Shown: positions 10,403 to 20,733, counted from the first letter of the stretch. The stretch: DNA of 35,816 bases from Haplomitrium mnioides (GCA_049999725.1 JBNGIS010034944.1:1-35816), one strand, 5' to 3'. Numbers and translations: made by a program. Notes: generated from the letters alone by a model not told the origin.

Positions 10403-12791
10403 TGTTAGCCAACGATTTAGATACCTAAAGAATAATTCATGAAATTGGAAGAATCTTCAGCACAATGACCCTTGGCAAATGTGAAGGCCTCTCAGGAACT
10501 ATGGATTACTCTCAAACAACTACTAAGAGCAGGGCACATGATTCCTAGGAGGAGACAAGATCATGGCGGAAAGATGAGCAGAGGGCAGTGATCGCCAGCC
10601 AGAGGAGGGGTCCCATTTCAAAATCTGAAGCAGGCCAGCGAGAATCCGTGGAGGATGCGAGGATCGAGGCCCAACAGGGGGAAAGGAACGCCCAATCTAG
10701 GCAAAGCGATCCGAGGAGGAAGAATGGATCATGAGCAGACATCCGAAGGCACTCAGAGGAGGCAGATCGCAGACATGTCTTGCGGCGGCCACGAATCAGG
10801 AAGTAAGGATCGGGGACAAAATGAGGAGGTGAGATCGTCACGAAGGCGAGCAAGGCCAGAGAAGAGGGACGCCTCGATCCCGCAAGCAGGAGCGCGCCCT
10901 GCAAAGGCCGATCGAGCACTTCTCGAACTTGCGGATCCTAGCGCAAACATGGAGTTCCCTGAACGCCTTGCAAGATTCCACGGAAACGTAGCGTCTCCGG
11001 AGCAATTCACGGGATTCCACGGAAGACGTGGCAGCCCCATGGAGTCCAAGGATCTGCAGGAAGCTGCCTTCCTAAGTGGGGATCCCACTTAACCGGGTTT
11101 TGATACGTCTTCTGACCTAGGGAATTCAGTTTAGAGGGATCCGCAAAGAGTCCAACCGAGGAGCAAGGAAGAAAGCCCGAAATAGTGACATATCGGAGGT
11201 TTGGCCAAAGGAAAACGGGAGAGTGTCGAAAGGGTGATTCATCGGAGATCCGAGCGGAAGAGGATCAAGGAAATCAAAGGGGTGACTTAGCGCGGATCTG
11301 GCAGGAGGATAAACCACAGGAGAGCTGAAAAGGGGGATAAATCACCGAACGGGCCGACAAAAAGCAAGTGAAGGCAAAAAGGCGACTTGTCGGCGATCCG
11401 GTTCAACGATGCTCAGTAGTGGTGAAACGATGATCCATTGCAAACTGTCCAACGGGAAGAAGGCTGAGCCAGCAGGGCAACATGGCGCCAATCCGGTTGG
11501 GAGAAACGAGAGGTACGCTAAAAAGACAATCTATCGGTGAATCGGGTAGCAAGATGAGGTCGGCCGAAAAATCAAGCTAACGCTGGTGCGACCGACGGAG
11601 GAGCAAGCGGTGCCAAAAGGGTGACTCTTTGCAGCTATGGTATGACTAAGGGAGAAAGTTTGAAGGGGGCGAATGGTCTGAAAGGGCCTTGTAGTTCTTA
11701 TATCAAGCTTTTGGAAAGGTTAACGAAGGGAGCCTCGGGCGTGTGCATAGTTCTTATTTTGAAGGGACGACAAAACGGCAACATCGGCACAAGTTCTTAT
11801 TCGGCGAGCGAAGGGAGTCCACAATGGTTCTTTGGATGACGTGGTGAGTGCGGGAAGTCCGCTGAGAGTTTTGGAAACGTGGACGAATGAGAGGGAAGTC
11901 CACAGGTCAAATTCGGACGAGGGGGTTAGCGCGACGGTCCGCCTACCCTCTTGCGGGATGACGTTAGACGGCGAAGCTGGGGATGATGTGGCGCTCAAAG
12001 GGGCTCCGTGGGATATTCTAGGAATCCGTAGAGATTCTTCCAGAACTTGGGTTTGAGAGAATCTGCGAAATCTTGCCTTGCGAGATTCTTCGGATGCCCG
12101 ATTGAGTTACCGTTGTTCTTGTCTTTTTCTCGACCAACCGCAGGACACGTGGCGCTTTCTCCCATTCTGTGGTAACGGGAATAACGACCGCAAGAGACAC
12201 GCGTCGTCACCTCCTAATCCGAGCCAACGGGATTAACGACTATTCATCGGATCGGGTTTGCGGGATCAACGCGCGGGGAGGGGTATACCTCAATGGCCTT
12301 TGAACTCTTTTGGGTTGATGCACGGACAATTGTAAGGAGCGACAACGACCGCAAGACAAGAAAATTGCGCATGGTAAGGCAAGGGTGAAGAGTTCAGTGA
12401 GGAATTACGTGAAGCGAGTGTACTAGCTCCAAGAGGCCAAGAGGATTCGGCGGTGGACTGGAGAGGCGCCAAGAATTGCAGAGTGAGGAGCTCTGGATGC
12501 TCGGACAATCTAGGTGAACTCGTCCTTGCCGGTAGACTAGAGCGGAGGTGAAACGATACAATAGTTCGAAGGAATTTTTGGCCTGTTGAGAACTAAGAAG
12601 AGGCTGCTAAGTGAGGAGCTTGGAGTCGGCTTGGCAATTCCTTGTGTAAGCGTATCGGCCTAGAGTGTTCGAAGTACACTCTAGTGTGATTCTTCAAGTG
12701 GAGCTAAGAGGGGAGGGGGGGGGGGGCTGCGTTAGTGCCTACGCACTGCGCGGGATGACCCGTTGAGGCTCGGGGGTGGAGTGAGCTACAT

Positions 12792-12883
12792 GCAGTTGGG
12801 AAAACTGCCTTCCAGAGGTGGAAGTCAAAGAAATCCTCTTCCTAGCCTGAGGAAGTAAAAAGCATGGCTTCTAGCGATGGAAG
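12792..12883 (+). promoter_or_regulatory. Run of four short stem-loops in the LTR
   Basis: GCAGTT/AACTGC (12792-12808), CTTCC/GGAAG (12809-12824), CTTCC/GGAAG (12838-12855) and CTTC/GAAG (12868-12883) follow one another. The same series is kept in the other long LTRs (about 1690-1770, 23148-23243, 29167-29263, and reversed at about 31625-31740), with loops that differ while the stems pair. A structured leader or R region of the transcript is likely, but this is inference. Confidence 0.45.
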
Positions 12884-13389
12884 TAGAAAACTATCTGGAG
12901 AGGAGGGTGTGAGGGTAAGTTGTTGGAAGGCTGGGCTGCAAGTTGTAAGGCAGCAAGGATTCAGAAGGGAGGGAATCGTTGGTGGAAATCTAGAGGGCCC
13001 TCAAGGACTCTGTTCCTCTTGCAAATATTGTATAAACTGTCTGTGCATATGTGTAGTTAGATTTTCTTTCTGTAAGTGTGTTCTAGAGATTTGCTAGATT
13101 AGGAGGCATCAAGGCCACCTGAGCAGACCTTGGGACAGATCTGAAGAGGGAGTCCAATCCCTTGACATAGTTTTGATTGTCTGGGGGTGAATTCTCTCTA
13201 CCTCTGATCCTGTAGGATAGTTTAGGTGTTAGAACATATTAGGATAACTAGGCATTAGTTGTATCAATTCTATGACAACCCTGAGAGAGGGAGTCCAGAC
13301 CTGTCTTGTTGAACATTGGTGCAGGTCACAACACCAATTTTGCCCCAAGCACAAATAAGGTGGCAAAGCCTAAGTCATTGGGTCCTCTG

Positions 13390-13395
13390 AATAAA
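13390..13395 (+). terminator. Candidate poly(A) signal AATAAA in 5' LTR
   Basis: AATAAA lies about 257 bp before the LTR end, and the 3' LTR has AATAAA at 23746-23751. The solo LTR at 26582 lacks it here (GGAATAGAG), so the assignment is tentative. Confidence 0.3.
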
Positions 13396-13652
13396 ATGGA
13401 AGAATCACACAAAGCACAGTTCGGGGTTATGGATGTGGACTTGGGAATGTTTGAGTAACTGACTTGAGTGCAACCAAAAGTGAGAGAGAGTGGTGTGTTA
13501 AAGGTTGGAAAGGAAAGGGAGAATCCTTAGAGCATGAAAGTGGTCTCTGGCAAGGGGCTATCTCAGAAAAGAACTTGAAAGCCCACAATCTGTCTTCTCC
13601 TGCACTCAAAGCAGGATCTGAAAAGGTTAAGGCTTGGAACAGGGGAGTGACA

Positions 13653-13809
13653 TGAATTTTTGACGCTAGAAGGAGGGCCAAAGGTTTGGAGAAACCTGAG
13701 ACCAACCTAAACCAGAGACACCACTTTGTGCACCTGAGCCTCAAGTCAGTTTGTAAGAGGGCCACTTCCTAGGAATAGAACAACTGGGGGTTGAGATTGT
13801 TGAGGAAGA
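13653..13809 (+). other. 5' leader with candidate primer-binding site
   Basis: The first 157 bases after the LTR hold no gene. TTGACGCTAGAAGGAGGGCC, about 8 bases after the LTR end, stands where a tRNA primer-binding site is expected; plant gypsy elements often have a TGGCGC start here, and TTGACGC could be a G-to-A form of it. I could not name the tRNA. Confidence 0.4.
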
Positions 13810-14761
13810 GTGGCGGAAAGAGGAGATTTATGGGTGGAAGTGGCAGTGGTCAGTGGAGGGATGGCCAATCCTATACCACCCTCTAGGCTTCGGAGGAGAT
13901 TCAAATACAAGTCCTTCAAGGGACGCCCGAAAGATGACCTAGATGCATGGTTGGATGACTTGGAAAACACTACAGCAACAAATGAGGAGGCCCATGTCAA
14001 AATTGGGATCTTGCCAGCAGTGTTGAAAGGGGAGGCCCAGCCTTGGTACAAAGACTTGCCAAACAATGTCAAAAGGGACTGGCATGCATTCAAGGCGGCC
14101 TTCATAGCAGAGTTCCAGGGGATTGGTGAAGAAATAGAGGCGCTGATCAAGATGGGTCAGTTGAGGATGAAGAAGGAGTCTGGTACGAAGTTCTTCCAAC
14201 GATTCAAGAAAGTGGCAAGGAAGCTAAACCCCCCAGCCATTGATGGAATGCTCACAGCATGGTTCTTGGCAGCGCTCCCTAGAGGAATTGGGACTTGGGT
14301 GTGCCAAACGGATCCACAGACTCTCGATGAGGCAGTCAATGCAGCTAGATCCCATGTGAAGGCTGCTATCACCAATTCTTGGAGGAAGGCAAGGTCCAAG
14401 TATGACTCTGATGATTCCTAAAACACCTCGAATAGTAACGAAGAAATGGATCAGAGTTTCGAGTCCATCTTGGAAAGCGAGAATGAGTCCAGTAACACCA
14501 GCTCAGAAGAGGACATGACATCCAGAAAGAAAAAGAAGAAGAAGGACCTGAAGAAGAAGAAGCAGGCCAAAGAGAGTAGTCATCGCAAGGACACCAACAA
14601 AGGAAGATACAAGAAAGCTGAACCCAAACCCGAGGCGAGCAGGAAGTCAGGGGGAGGGATCGAATTGAGGAGTTGAGCGCAAGATGGAGGCAATTAACAT
14701 ACTCTTGGCAAGAATCAAGCCGCAGGGCAGGCCCCTGCCAACCAGAAGAGTGGGTGTCTGG

Positions 14762-14803
14762 TGCGTCAGGTGCAAGCAGCACGGACATTCCCCCAAGGAA
14801 TGT
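14762..14803 (+). other. CCHC zinc knuckle 1 of gag
   Basis: CVRCKQHGHSPKEC fits C-x2-C-x4-H-x4-C exactly. It binds nucleic acid in gag nucleocapsids. Confidence 0.85.
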
Positions 14804-15053
14804 CCAAACGACACAAATGTTGTGCACTATGTGAGGGAAGAAGCGCCGAAATACATTAGGGAGGAAGTGGAGTATGTCTTGGAGGAGGCCTTAGAAACGT
14901 TGTATCTGATTAGTGGGGGACCTCGTACAATTCTGAGCAAGCCTGCAGGAGGAAATGTAGGGCCTATGAACAAGTGGATTGCGAATCGGCCTCCCAGGAC
15001 GACAATCATGGTTTGTTGAAATTGTGGCCAACTTGGCCACATTTCCTCTAGTT

Positions 15054-15057
15054 GTCC
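15054..15057. other. Target site duplication GTCC of the nested solo LTR
   Basis: GTCC before TGTGAAG at 15058 is repeated at 16210-16213 after CTTCACA. It is four bases long; the next bases differ (T before, T after), so a mutated 5-bp duplication is also possible. Confidence 0.7.
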
Positions 15058-16209
15058 TGTGAAGCTACTTGCCTTGCCGGTTTCTCCTCATGTGACTTTG
15101 ATGTTGAGTGCACATTTAAGATGAGAGGGGAATAGAAGTAAGATTGAACACATCAAAACCCAACAATTCCTATAGAATGCACATAAAAGAAATACTCAAT
15201 ACAAAATCTCTTGCCAAATATTCAACTCTTTACTCCGAAAATCTCTCAACACTCTCATGCTCTTACCTTTTCTCACTCTCCACAACTCCTCACTCCATTG
15301 AAAACCTCTCTTCAAGTGCTTGTCCTCCAATGAGTCTTCTTAGCAACTCCTCCAAGAGCTCCTCCAAGCGCTTCTCCAATGGTCTCTCCAAGAATAAACT
15401 CCCCAAGTGTGAAAATGAAAGTCTAAGCTCAAGCCACTCCAAGTCCCCTTTGCTCTCTCTTCTCCCTCCTTATATACTAGTCTAGCTAATTACTACTAGT
15501 AAAACCTAGAGATTCCTTTACTCTAGGTAAAAGCTAGCCTTTCAATTTTAAATTCTAAAGTATCTCCTAAAGTATCTACTAAAGTATCTTTGCCTTTTCT
15601 CAAGAAGCTTCTCATTTGGAGCTTTCCTTGACCAAACATATGACCTAATCAGCTATTCCCTTTTATTTGTACCTAACTACAAAAGCTACTTTCATATTTT
15701 GAGATTTCCTCAAAGAGCAAGTCAAAGATTAAAGTAGCTTTTCTTGACTTTTCTACTTTTTATTCCTTCTAGGAGAATCTCTCTAAAATCCTTGATACTG
15801 ATCCAAATTTCCTGTACTATACCTTGTTGGAAAGTTTATAAAATAAGATTTCTACCCATATAGTAATATTTGTATTTTCTTTTATTAAAATACTCTCTGT
15901 TTTGACTTTTTTGCAGAGTTCTATTTTACCTTTGACCGGTTATAACTTCCGGTTTACAGCAGATTTTTCACTTCTGTAAATTTTCACTACTGAAATTTAA
16001 CATAAATTATATGCTTATGAAATCTTGGCTCTAATGCTCACCTAATAAGAACACAGTTTACTCTGTACAGATTTTGCTTGAAAACCGAAAAACTCATATT
16101 TCCTCAAATGACATCCTAATCTTCCCTATCCTTCATCCCAACACCACAAACAATGTACCATCAATTCAAATGCATAGAAAGATCCAGATATCCACCTCAT
16201 GCCTTCACA
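15058..16209 (-). mobile_element. Nested solo LTR of the short-LTR family
   Basis: It has perfect inverted termini, TGTGAAG at the start and CTTCACA at the end. It matches the reverse complement of 33923-35090 along its length, including CCGGAAGTTATAACCGGTCAAAG (rc near 15935-15957) and the TATATAAGG box. Its direction is therefore minus, opposite to the host element. It lies between the second and third zinc knuckle of gag. The plus-strand open frame 15144-15485 is antisense to it and has no recognised domain. Confidence 0.9.
15468..15476 (-). promoter_or_regulatory. TATA box of the nested LTR
   Basis: CCTTATATA on the plus strand is TATATAAGG in the LTR direction, at the same place in the LTR as 34685-34693. 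Confidence 0.55.
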
Positions 16210-16436
16210 GTCCTGAGCTGCAGAAGAGCGGTTATGGCCAACTGCCTTCCTTGTGCTTCCAATGCAAAAAGGAGGGGCATGTGGCCATGAATTGCCCAAC
16301 CAGAAGGCCAGATGTTGCTCTGGGACCAAGTGCAAATCCTCCTCCCCCCGCAGTTGTTAGTCTAATTACATTGGAGATGGAGGAAGAAGCGGAATTGCTG
16401 GGCTGGGAGACGTCAACTCCCGAAGATTGTTTCTAG

Positions 16437-16922
16437 GTGATGACCTGAGCAGGGGCAAAGGCCACAAAGAGAAGCCAGAGGAAGTCCGAGCGTAGAGCTA
16501 AGAAGGAAGTAGCTCAAGCAGCCTCGCCTCGAAGCAATTTGGATTATCGGAGGGATAATTCAAAATGGTTCTACCCCAAGCAGCAAGACCAAGTGAGAAA
16601 ACAATTGGAGGCTTTGGAGGCCCTGGAAGAAGAGCGGGTAGCCGAAGAGACCCTCAAGGAGGTCCGAAAGCAATAGGGGGAAACTAGGAAGTGCAGAAGG
16701 CAGTTGCAACTGCGGAAGAGAGGGCAAATGCCACCCTCTACAGCATTCAAGCGGATGTGAGGAATTGTCCTGTCACGGCCATAGTGGGCCAACTCATCAA
16801 GGACAACCCTTTGTATCGGAGATAGCTCCGAGAATTGCTGATGGGAGCGAAGAGGAGAAAGAGGCTGCCCAAGGTGGGAGCTCCAGCAGACTTGCAATTG
16901 GTCTGTGAGGACAAGGAGGCCC
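16437..16922 (+). pseudogene. gag-pol linker with charged coiled-coil, broken
   Basis: After a TAG at 16434, the same frame runs on through a Lys/Arg-rich part and a Glu/Arg-rich heptad-like stretch (LEALEALEEERVAEETLKEV) to another TAG at about 16674. One frameshift then leads to the frame that continues into protease (ATLYSIQADVRNC, then LLMGAKRRKRLPKVGAPADL), with a further TAG near 16822. Such a spacer before protease is usual in this type of element. No enzyme domain is visible. Confidence 0.6.
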
Positions 16923-17479
16923 TTGAGATCGACATCTAGATCGCAGGTTGCACATTGTCCTTGGTGCCCGTAGATGGAGGGGCAGGCGTCAACATCATGG
17001 TGGAGGAGACTGCTCACAAGCTAGGATTCACGGAATTCTAACACACCGCCCGAATCATGAAGCTGGCGGATGGGTCGCGCGTGAAGCCATTGGACTCTCT
17101 CCTGCAAGTTCCAACATTCATCGGAAGGGAGGAATTCAAGCTCAATTACCTGGTGATGCGACCTGCCAAAGCATCCCCTTACCCGGTGTTGATCGGGAGA
17201 CTGTGGCTATATAGGACCAAGGTAATGCACAATTGGGGGAGTTCTACACTGGTGTTCAACCCCGAAAGAACTACAGTACATTACGGTCCTATTTCTCACC
17301 TGGGGGAAACGCAGTCAGAGGCGGAGTACGACAGTGAGTGGTCCGAAGAGGAGGAAGATTCAGAGTACCACTATTGGGTACAGATAATGAGAGAAGTGAC
17401 AAAGGAGGCTCTGTTGGAGGAGGGTGTGGTTTCCGTCAATCAAATCGAATTACCTACCTATGGCGAAACAGAGCATTAG
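16923..17479 (+). pseudogene. Aspartic protease, broken by two stops
   Basis: The active-site motif VDGGAGVNIM (Asp at 16973-16975) followed by a hydrophobic strand and LADGSRVKPLDSLLQVPTF (about 17066-17120) is the retropepsin fold of gypsy elements; DGGAG rather than DSGA is a known variant in plant lineages. The frame is cut by TAG at 16937 and TAA at 17039, then open from 17057 to the TAG at 17477. The acidic tail (SEWSEEEEDSEYHYW) belongs to the protease-RT linker. Protease would cleave the Gag-Pol polyprotein. Confidence 0.82.
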
Positions 17480-17698
17480 TGGGATGGGTCTACGGGAGAT
17501 CGGACTAGAGCTGAGGACACTAGGATCCAAAGGGGGGATGGATCCGAAGGGGGGACAGATCCAAAGTACCTCATCGGATCCAAGAAACGGACACGGGGAG
17601 GTCCGCAGAAGCTCCTCGGGAGGAAGCAGGAGTGAGATTGGCTACCCTGATGCCAACAGAGGACATCAGGGGAAGGAATGAGATGGGGGTGGTGAGGG
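17480..17698 (+). other. Protease-RT linker, decayed
   Basis: The RT frame runs through here with several stops between about 17630 and 17695 and a Gly/Asp/Lys-rich repeat-like composition (GGGGGGATGGATCC-type duplications). Nothing else is visible. Confidence 0.5.
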
Positions 17699-18690
17699 AT
17701 GCCCAACACAAGCAGTTGGTGGTCTGAGAGGGACACACTTCACATCGGATCCCAATTGCCCAGGAAAGCAGAGCATACCCTCACCCAACTCCTACACAAT
17801 TACAGTGACGCCTTCATCTGGAGTCACGTAGATTTGAAGGGAGTCTCCAAGGAATTGGGGGAGCATAGGATTGACCTGGAGCCCACAACAATCCCAGTAC
17901 GCCAACGACAATATCGGATGAACCCCCAATTCTCCTTGCTGGTAAAGGAGGAGATAGACAAGCTCTTGGAGGTAGACTTCATATATTATGTCCTCAACAG
18001 TGAGTGGATGTCTCCTCTGGTTGTGGTACCCAAGAAGGTGGGACAGGATGGGGAGAAGAAAATTTGTGTCTGCCAAGATTTCCGAAAACTGAATGAGGCC
18101 ATGAAGAAAGATCACTACCCATTGCCCTTCACAGATGGGGTGCTGGACTTGGTGGTAGGGCAAGAGGTATACAATTTTCTGGATGGGTACTCTGGGTACA
18201 ACTAGATCTGGATCCGGGAGGAGGATCAGCTCAAAACAACATTCACCACAGAATGGGGGGTGTTTGCTTTCAGGAGGATGCCTTTTGGCTTGTGCAATGC
18301 ACTAGGGACCTTTCAGAGGATGATGATGAACATCTTCCATGACTACCTCATAAAGTTCCTAGAGGTGTTCATCGACGACTTCGTGGTGTATGGCAAGCTG
18401 GAGGACCACAAGCGGGATGTGAGGCTCACACTTTAGAGGTGCAGGGAAACGGGGTTGAGGCTGCATCTAGGAAAATTTTTCTTTGGGGTGAAGGAGGGGA
18501 TACTCCTCGGACACCGAATTTCCAACAGAGGCATTGAGGTGGATCAGAAGAAGATCACCAATTGGATGAATGTAGCCTTTCCTACCAGTCTGAAGGAGGT
18601 GCAAGGCTTCATGGGGTGTGTTGGTTACTATCGACGATTCATCAACCAATTCGTCTCAGTGGCTATGCCCCTCACCCAAATGACCAAGGG
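17699..18690 (+). pseudogene. Reverse transcriptase, broken by TAG stops
   Basis: In order: HRIDLEPTTIPVRQRQYRMNP, SEWMSPLVVVPKK, CVCQDFRKLNEAMKKDHYPLP, DGYSGYN, MPFGLCNALGTFQRMM, VFIDDFVVYG (catalytic FIDD at 18368-18379) and FMGCVGYYRRFI. These are the RT blocks of Ty3/gypsy; FIDD replaces the usual Y/F-M/V/L-DD. TAG stops at 18203 (after GYN, where the family has Gln) and 18434 (again at a usual Gln) break an otherwise open frame. A shift of frame at the G-run near 18690 joins to RNase H. It would copy the element RNA into DNA in cytoplasmic particles. Confidence 0.92.
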
Positions 18691-19300
18691 GGTAGCACAT
18701 TTGAGGCCACTCTTGAAAGACTGGAAAGTTTCAGGGAATTGAAGAGGAGGTTGGCCAATGCCCCTGTGTTAGTCCCTCCCAGTTGGGGAAGGGACTTCCA
18801 TGTAATGATTAATGTATCTAGGTTCTGCATTGGAGTAGTGCTATCTGAGATGGATGATCAAAGACGTGACCACCCCATCTACTTCGCCAGCAAGCTGCTA
18901 GCATCAGCAGAGAAGAATTACTCTACAATAGATCGAGATGCTATGGGAATTATATATGCCCTGAAGAAGTTCAGGCATTACCTATTGCAGCACAAGGTGA
19001 TCTTCCACACTAATCACAATACGTTGAAGTACATGGTGAACAAGCTAGACGTCACCGGTCGAATTGCAAGGTGGGTACTTTTGTTGTAGGAGTTTGATTT
19101 TGAGGTTCGGATCAAGCCTGGGAAGAAGCACAGCAATGCAGACTTCTTCTCCAGAATTGCACGGCATGTCAACCAGCAGCAGATGGGAGACGAATTCCCA
19201 TACGAACACCTATTCCAAGTGAAGGTGGGGAGGGCCATGGAGTACGGCCACATCACCGAGTTCCTCAGTTTCGCTCAACTCCCCCAAGGCAGCAGCAGAT
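18691..19300 (+). pseudogene. RNase H domain, catalytic residues changed
   Basis: Recognised from FRELKRRLANAPVLVPP, IYFASKLLASAEKNYSTIDR, ALKKFRHYLLQHKVIFHTNH and the following EFDFEVRIKPGKKHSNADFFSRI. The acidic residues are altered: IN instead of VD before ..S (18809-18814), TNH instead of TDH, and Asp where the family has a conserved Glu. The frame is cut by TAG at 19087, just before EFDFEV where the family has Gln. A linker follows to the TAG at 19300. It would remove the RNA strand during reverse transcription, but this copy should be inactive. Confidence 0.85.
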
Positions 19301-19302
19301 AG

Positions 19303-20590
19303 GAGGCTGCTGTTTTCCTCAGAAAGGTGAGACCATACCTCTTGATTAAAGGAGTATTACATAAGAGAGGTTTTGATGGGATGATCAGACGCTGCCTAGA
19401 GCGGGATCAGTCCACAGTGGTGATGCAAATGCTCCACGGAGAGGAGGTGGGAGGCCACTTTGCTGCTGACACCACCATCAAGAAGGTCTTGGATGCAGGA
19501 TATTGGTGGCCCACTTTGCACAAGGATGTGCATTTCTGGGTTAGAAGATGTGATGCATGCCAGAGAATAGAGAGGCCTGCAGCAAACCAGCATCATCCTC
19601 TAGTACCCATCATCCCCTTGACACCATTTGAAAAGTGGGGGATCGACTTCATCAGTCCCATTGCACCTTCCACTCGGAAGGGCAACAGGTACATTCTGTT
19701 GGCCACAGATTATGCCACAAAGTGGGTGGAGGCCAGAGCAATTAGGAAGTATGATGCCAAGACAGTGGCAACCTTCCTATATGAGCAAATGTTCTGCAGG
19801 TTTGGGCCTCCTTTGGAGTTGATTAGTGATCAAGAGACACACTTCATCAATCAGGTGATCAAAGACCTGACCAATTGGTACCTGGTTAAGCACACGAGGA
19901 CCACAGCTTACCACCCCAAGGCTAATGGCATCACAGAAAGAAGCAATGGAATCATAGGCAACATACTGAGCAAGACAATAGCAGCAAACAAAACGGATTG
20001 GGACCTGAAGCTGCTTACTGCCACCCATGCCTACAATCTGGCTTACAAGACCACAACATGGCATAGTCCTTACTTCTTGGTCTTTGGACAACATGCCTTG
20101 GTGCGAGTGGAGTATGAGGTTCCTATAAGAAGGATGTTGGAGCATGAAAAGATGGTTGAGGATCAAAGCAAGAGGTAGAGGCTCTATCAGTTGGAGGATT
20201 TGGAGGAGACCAGGGAGTTAGCCCAAGGGAGGTTGGAGCACCAACAGGAGCTTAGGAAGAAACAACATGACAAGAAGCTCAAACCAGTTGACCTTTGGGA
20301 GAGAAACCTGGTGATGTTATATGACAACAAGTTTGTGCATGTTCCTGGAAAATCGCACACAAGATAGATGGGGCCATTCATTCTGAAGAAGCTCCACAAG
20401 AATGGGTCATCAAAGCTGGAGACGCTGGAGGGTCACAAGTTTGCCAGCAGGGTGCACTTCGACAGGCTGAAAAGGTACGAAAATCAGGAGGAACCGGAAG
20501 AGGACCCAACTGTGACCTCATCAAAGGCGCCCAACAACCAGAGGAAAGCTCTTATATGTGTGTGTGTGTTTTGTGGGGGGGGGGGGGGGG
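19303..20590 (+). pseudogene. Integrase, catalytic core intact, C-terminus broken
   Basis: Counting from the Met at 19327: HHCC zinc site H37, H44, C75, C78; catalytic D107 (WGIDFIS), D168 (SDQETHF) and E204 (GITERSN), with exactly 35 residues between the second Asp and Glu. This is the core that inserts element DNA into the genome. TAG stops at 20176 and 20365 cut the C-terminal domain, which continues in frame (DLWERNLVMLYDNKF, then GPFILKKLHKNGSSKLETL, then HFDRLKRY). That end matches non-chromovirus integrases and no chromodomain follows. The readable frame runs into a GT repeat, a G-run and the N gap. Confidence 0.93.
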
Positions 20591-20690
20591 NNNNNNNNNN
20601 NNNNNNNNNNNNNNNNNNNNNNNNNNNNNNNNNNNNNNNNNNNNNNNNNNNNNNNNNNNNNNNNNNNNNNNNNNNNNNNNNNNNNNNNNN
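20555..20690. other. GT/G-run and assembly gap (100 N)
   Basis: A (GT)n stretch and at least 13 G at 20577-20590 run into 100 N (20591-20690). 100 N is a usual placeholder, so the real length between integrase and the 3' LTR is unknown. Confidence 0.8.
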
Positions 20691-20723
20691 GAAGAAGTGT
20701 GCTCGCGGGGACGCGTCATACTT

Positions 20724-20733
20724 GAAGAGGGAG
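20724..20733 (+). other. Polypurine tract
   Basis: GAAGAGGGAG ends three bases before the 3' LTR start TGTCAGCC at 20737, the standard place for plus-strand priming. Confidence 0.65.

Larger units (their letters stand above)
10403..13652 (+). mobile_element. 5' LTR of the complete element
   Basis: 3250 bp, starting TGTTAGCC and ending GAGTGACA; matches 20737-24008 throughout. Inside: a weakly conserved 49-bp minisatellite (about 11180-11480, GTGAYTTATCG-like units), a series of GTTCTTAT units (about 11690-11800), the GC-rich hairpin (about 11937), a conserved GGGGTATAC box (12283), a G-run (about 12712-12727, longer than in the 3' LTR), stem-loops (12792-12883) and a candidate AATAAA (13390). 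No protein gene; the open frame at 10655-11092 has no recognisable domain. Confidence 0.95.
13810..16436 (+). pseudogene. gag: gag (capsid and zinc knuckles), broken and interrupted
   Basis: Residues 1-203 (13810-14421) resemble the retrotransposon gag capsid domain: FKGRPKDDLDAWLDDLEN near residue 37, then LKGEAQPWYKDLP and a helix-rich part to FLAALPRGIG. A TAA at 14419 ends the frame, which goes on in the same frame at 14446 into an acidic, then lysine-rich stretch. About two frameshifts near 14650-14684 lead to a CCHC zinc knuckle (14762-14803; C-x2-C-x4-H-x4-C). A second knuckle (15014-15055) has a TGA inside its first CxxC. A third (16254-16295, CFQCKKEGHVAMNC) follows the solo LTR at 15058-16209. 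Removing that LTR plus one GTCC copy leaves the frame open between knuckles two and three. The product would package the element's RNA. Confidence 0.88.

Noticed and set aside
10655-11092. 145-codon ORF in the 5' LTR, with a shorter counterpart at 21110-21427
   Set aside because: Same DNA in both LTRs explains the shared frame; upstream part is broken in the 3' copy, composition is Arg/Ser/Gly-rich and no domain is visible.
13427-13765. ORFs at the LTR end (13427-13765 minus, 13464-13655 plus, 23783-23965 minus, 23820-24104 plus)
   Set aside because: They follow LTR similarity and run into leader or satellite in different ways; no domain.
20368-20590. Chromodomain after integrase
   Set aside because: The C-terminal part ends in the usual GPF...RLKRY block and then low-complexity sequence; no aromatic cage or chromodomain-like pattern.
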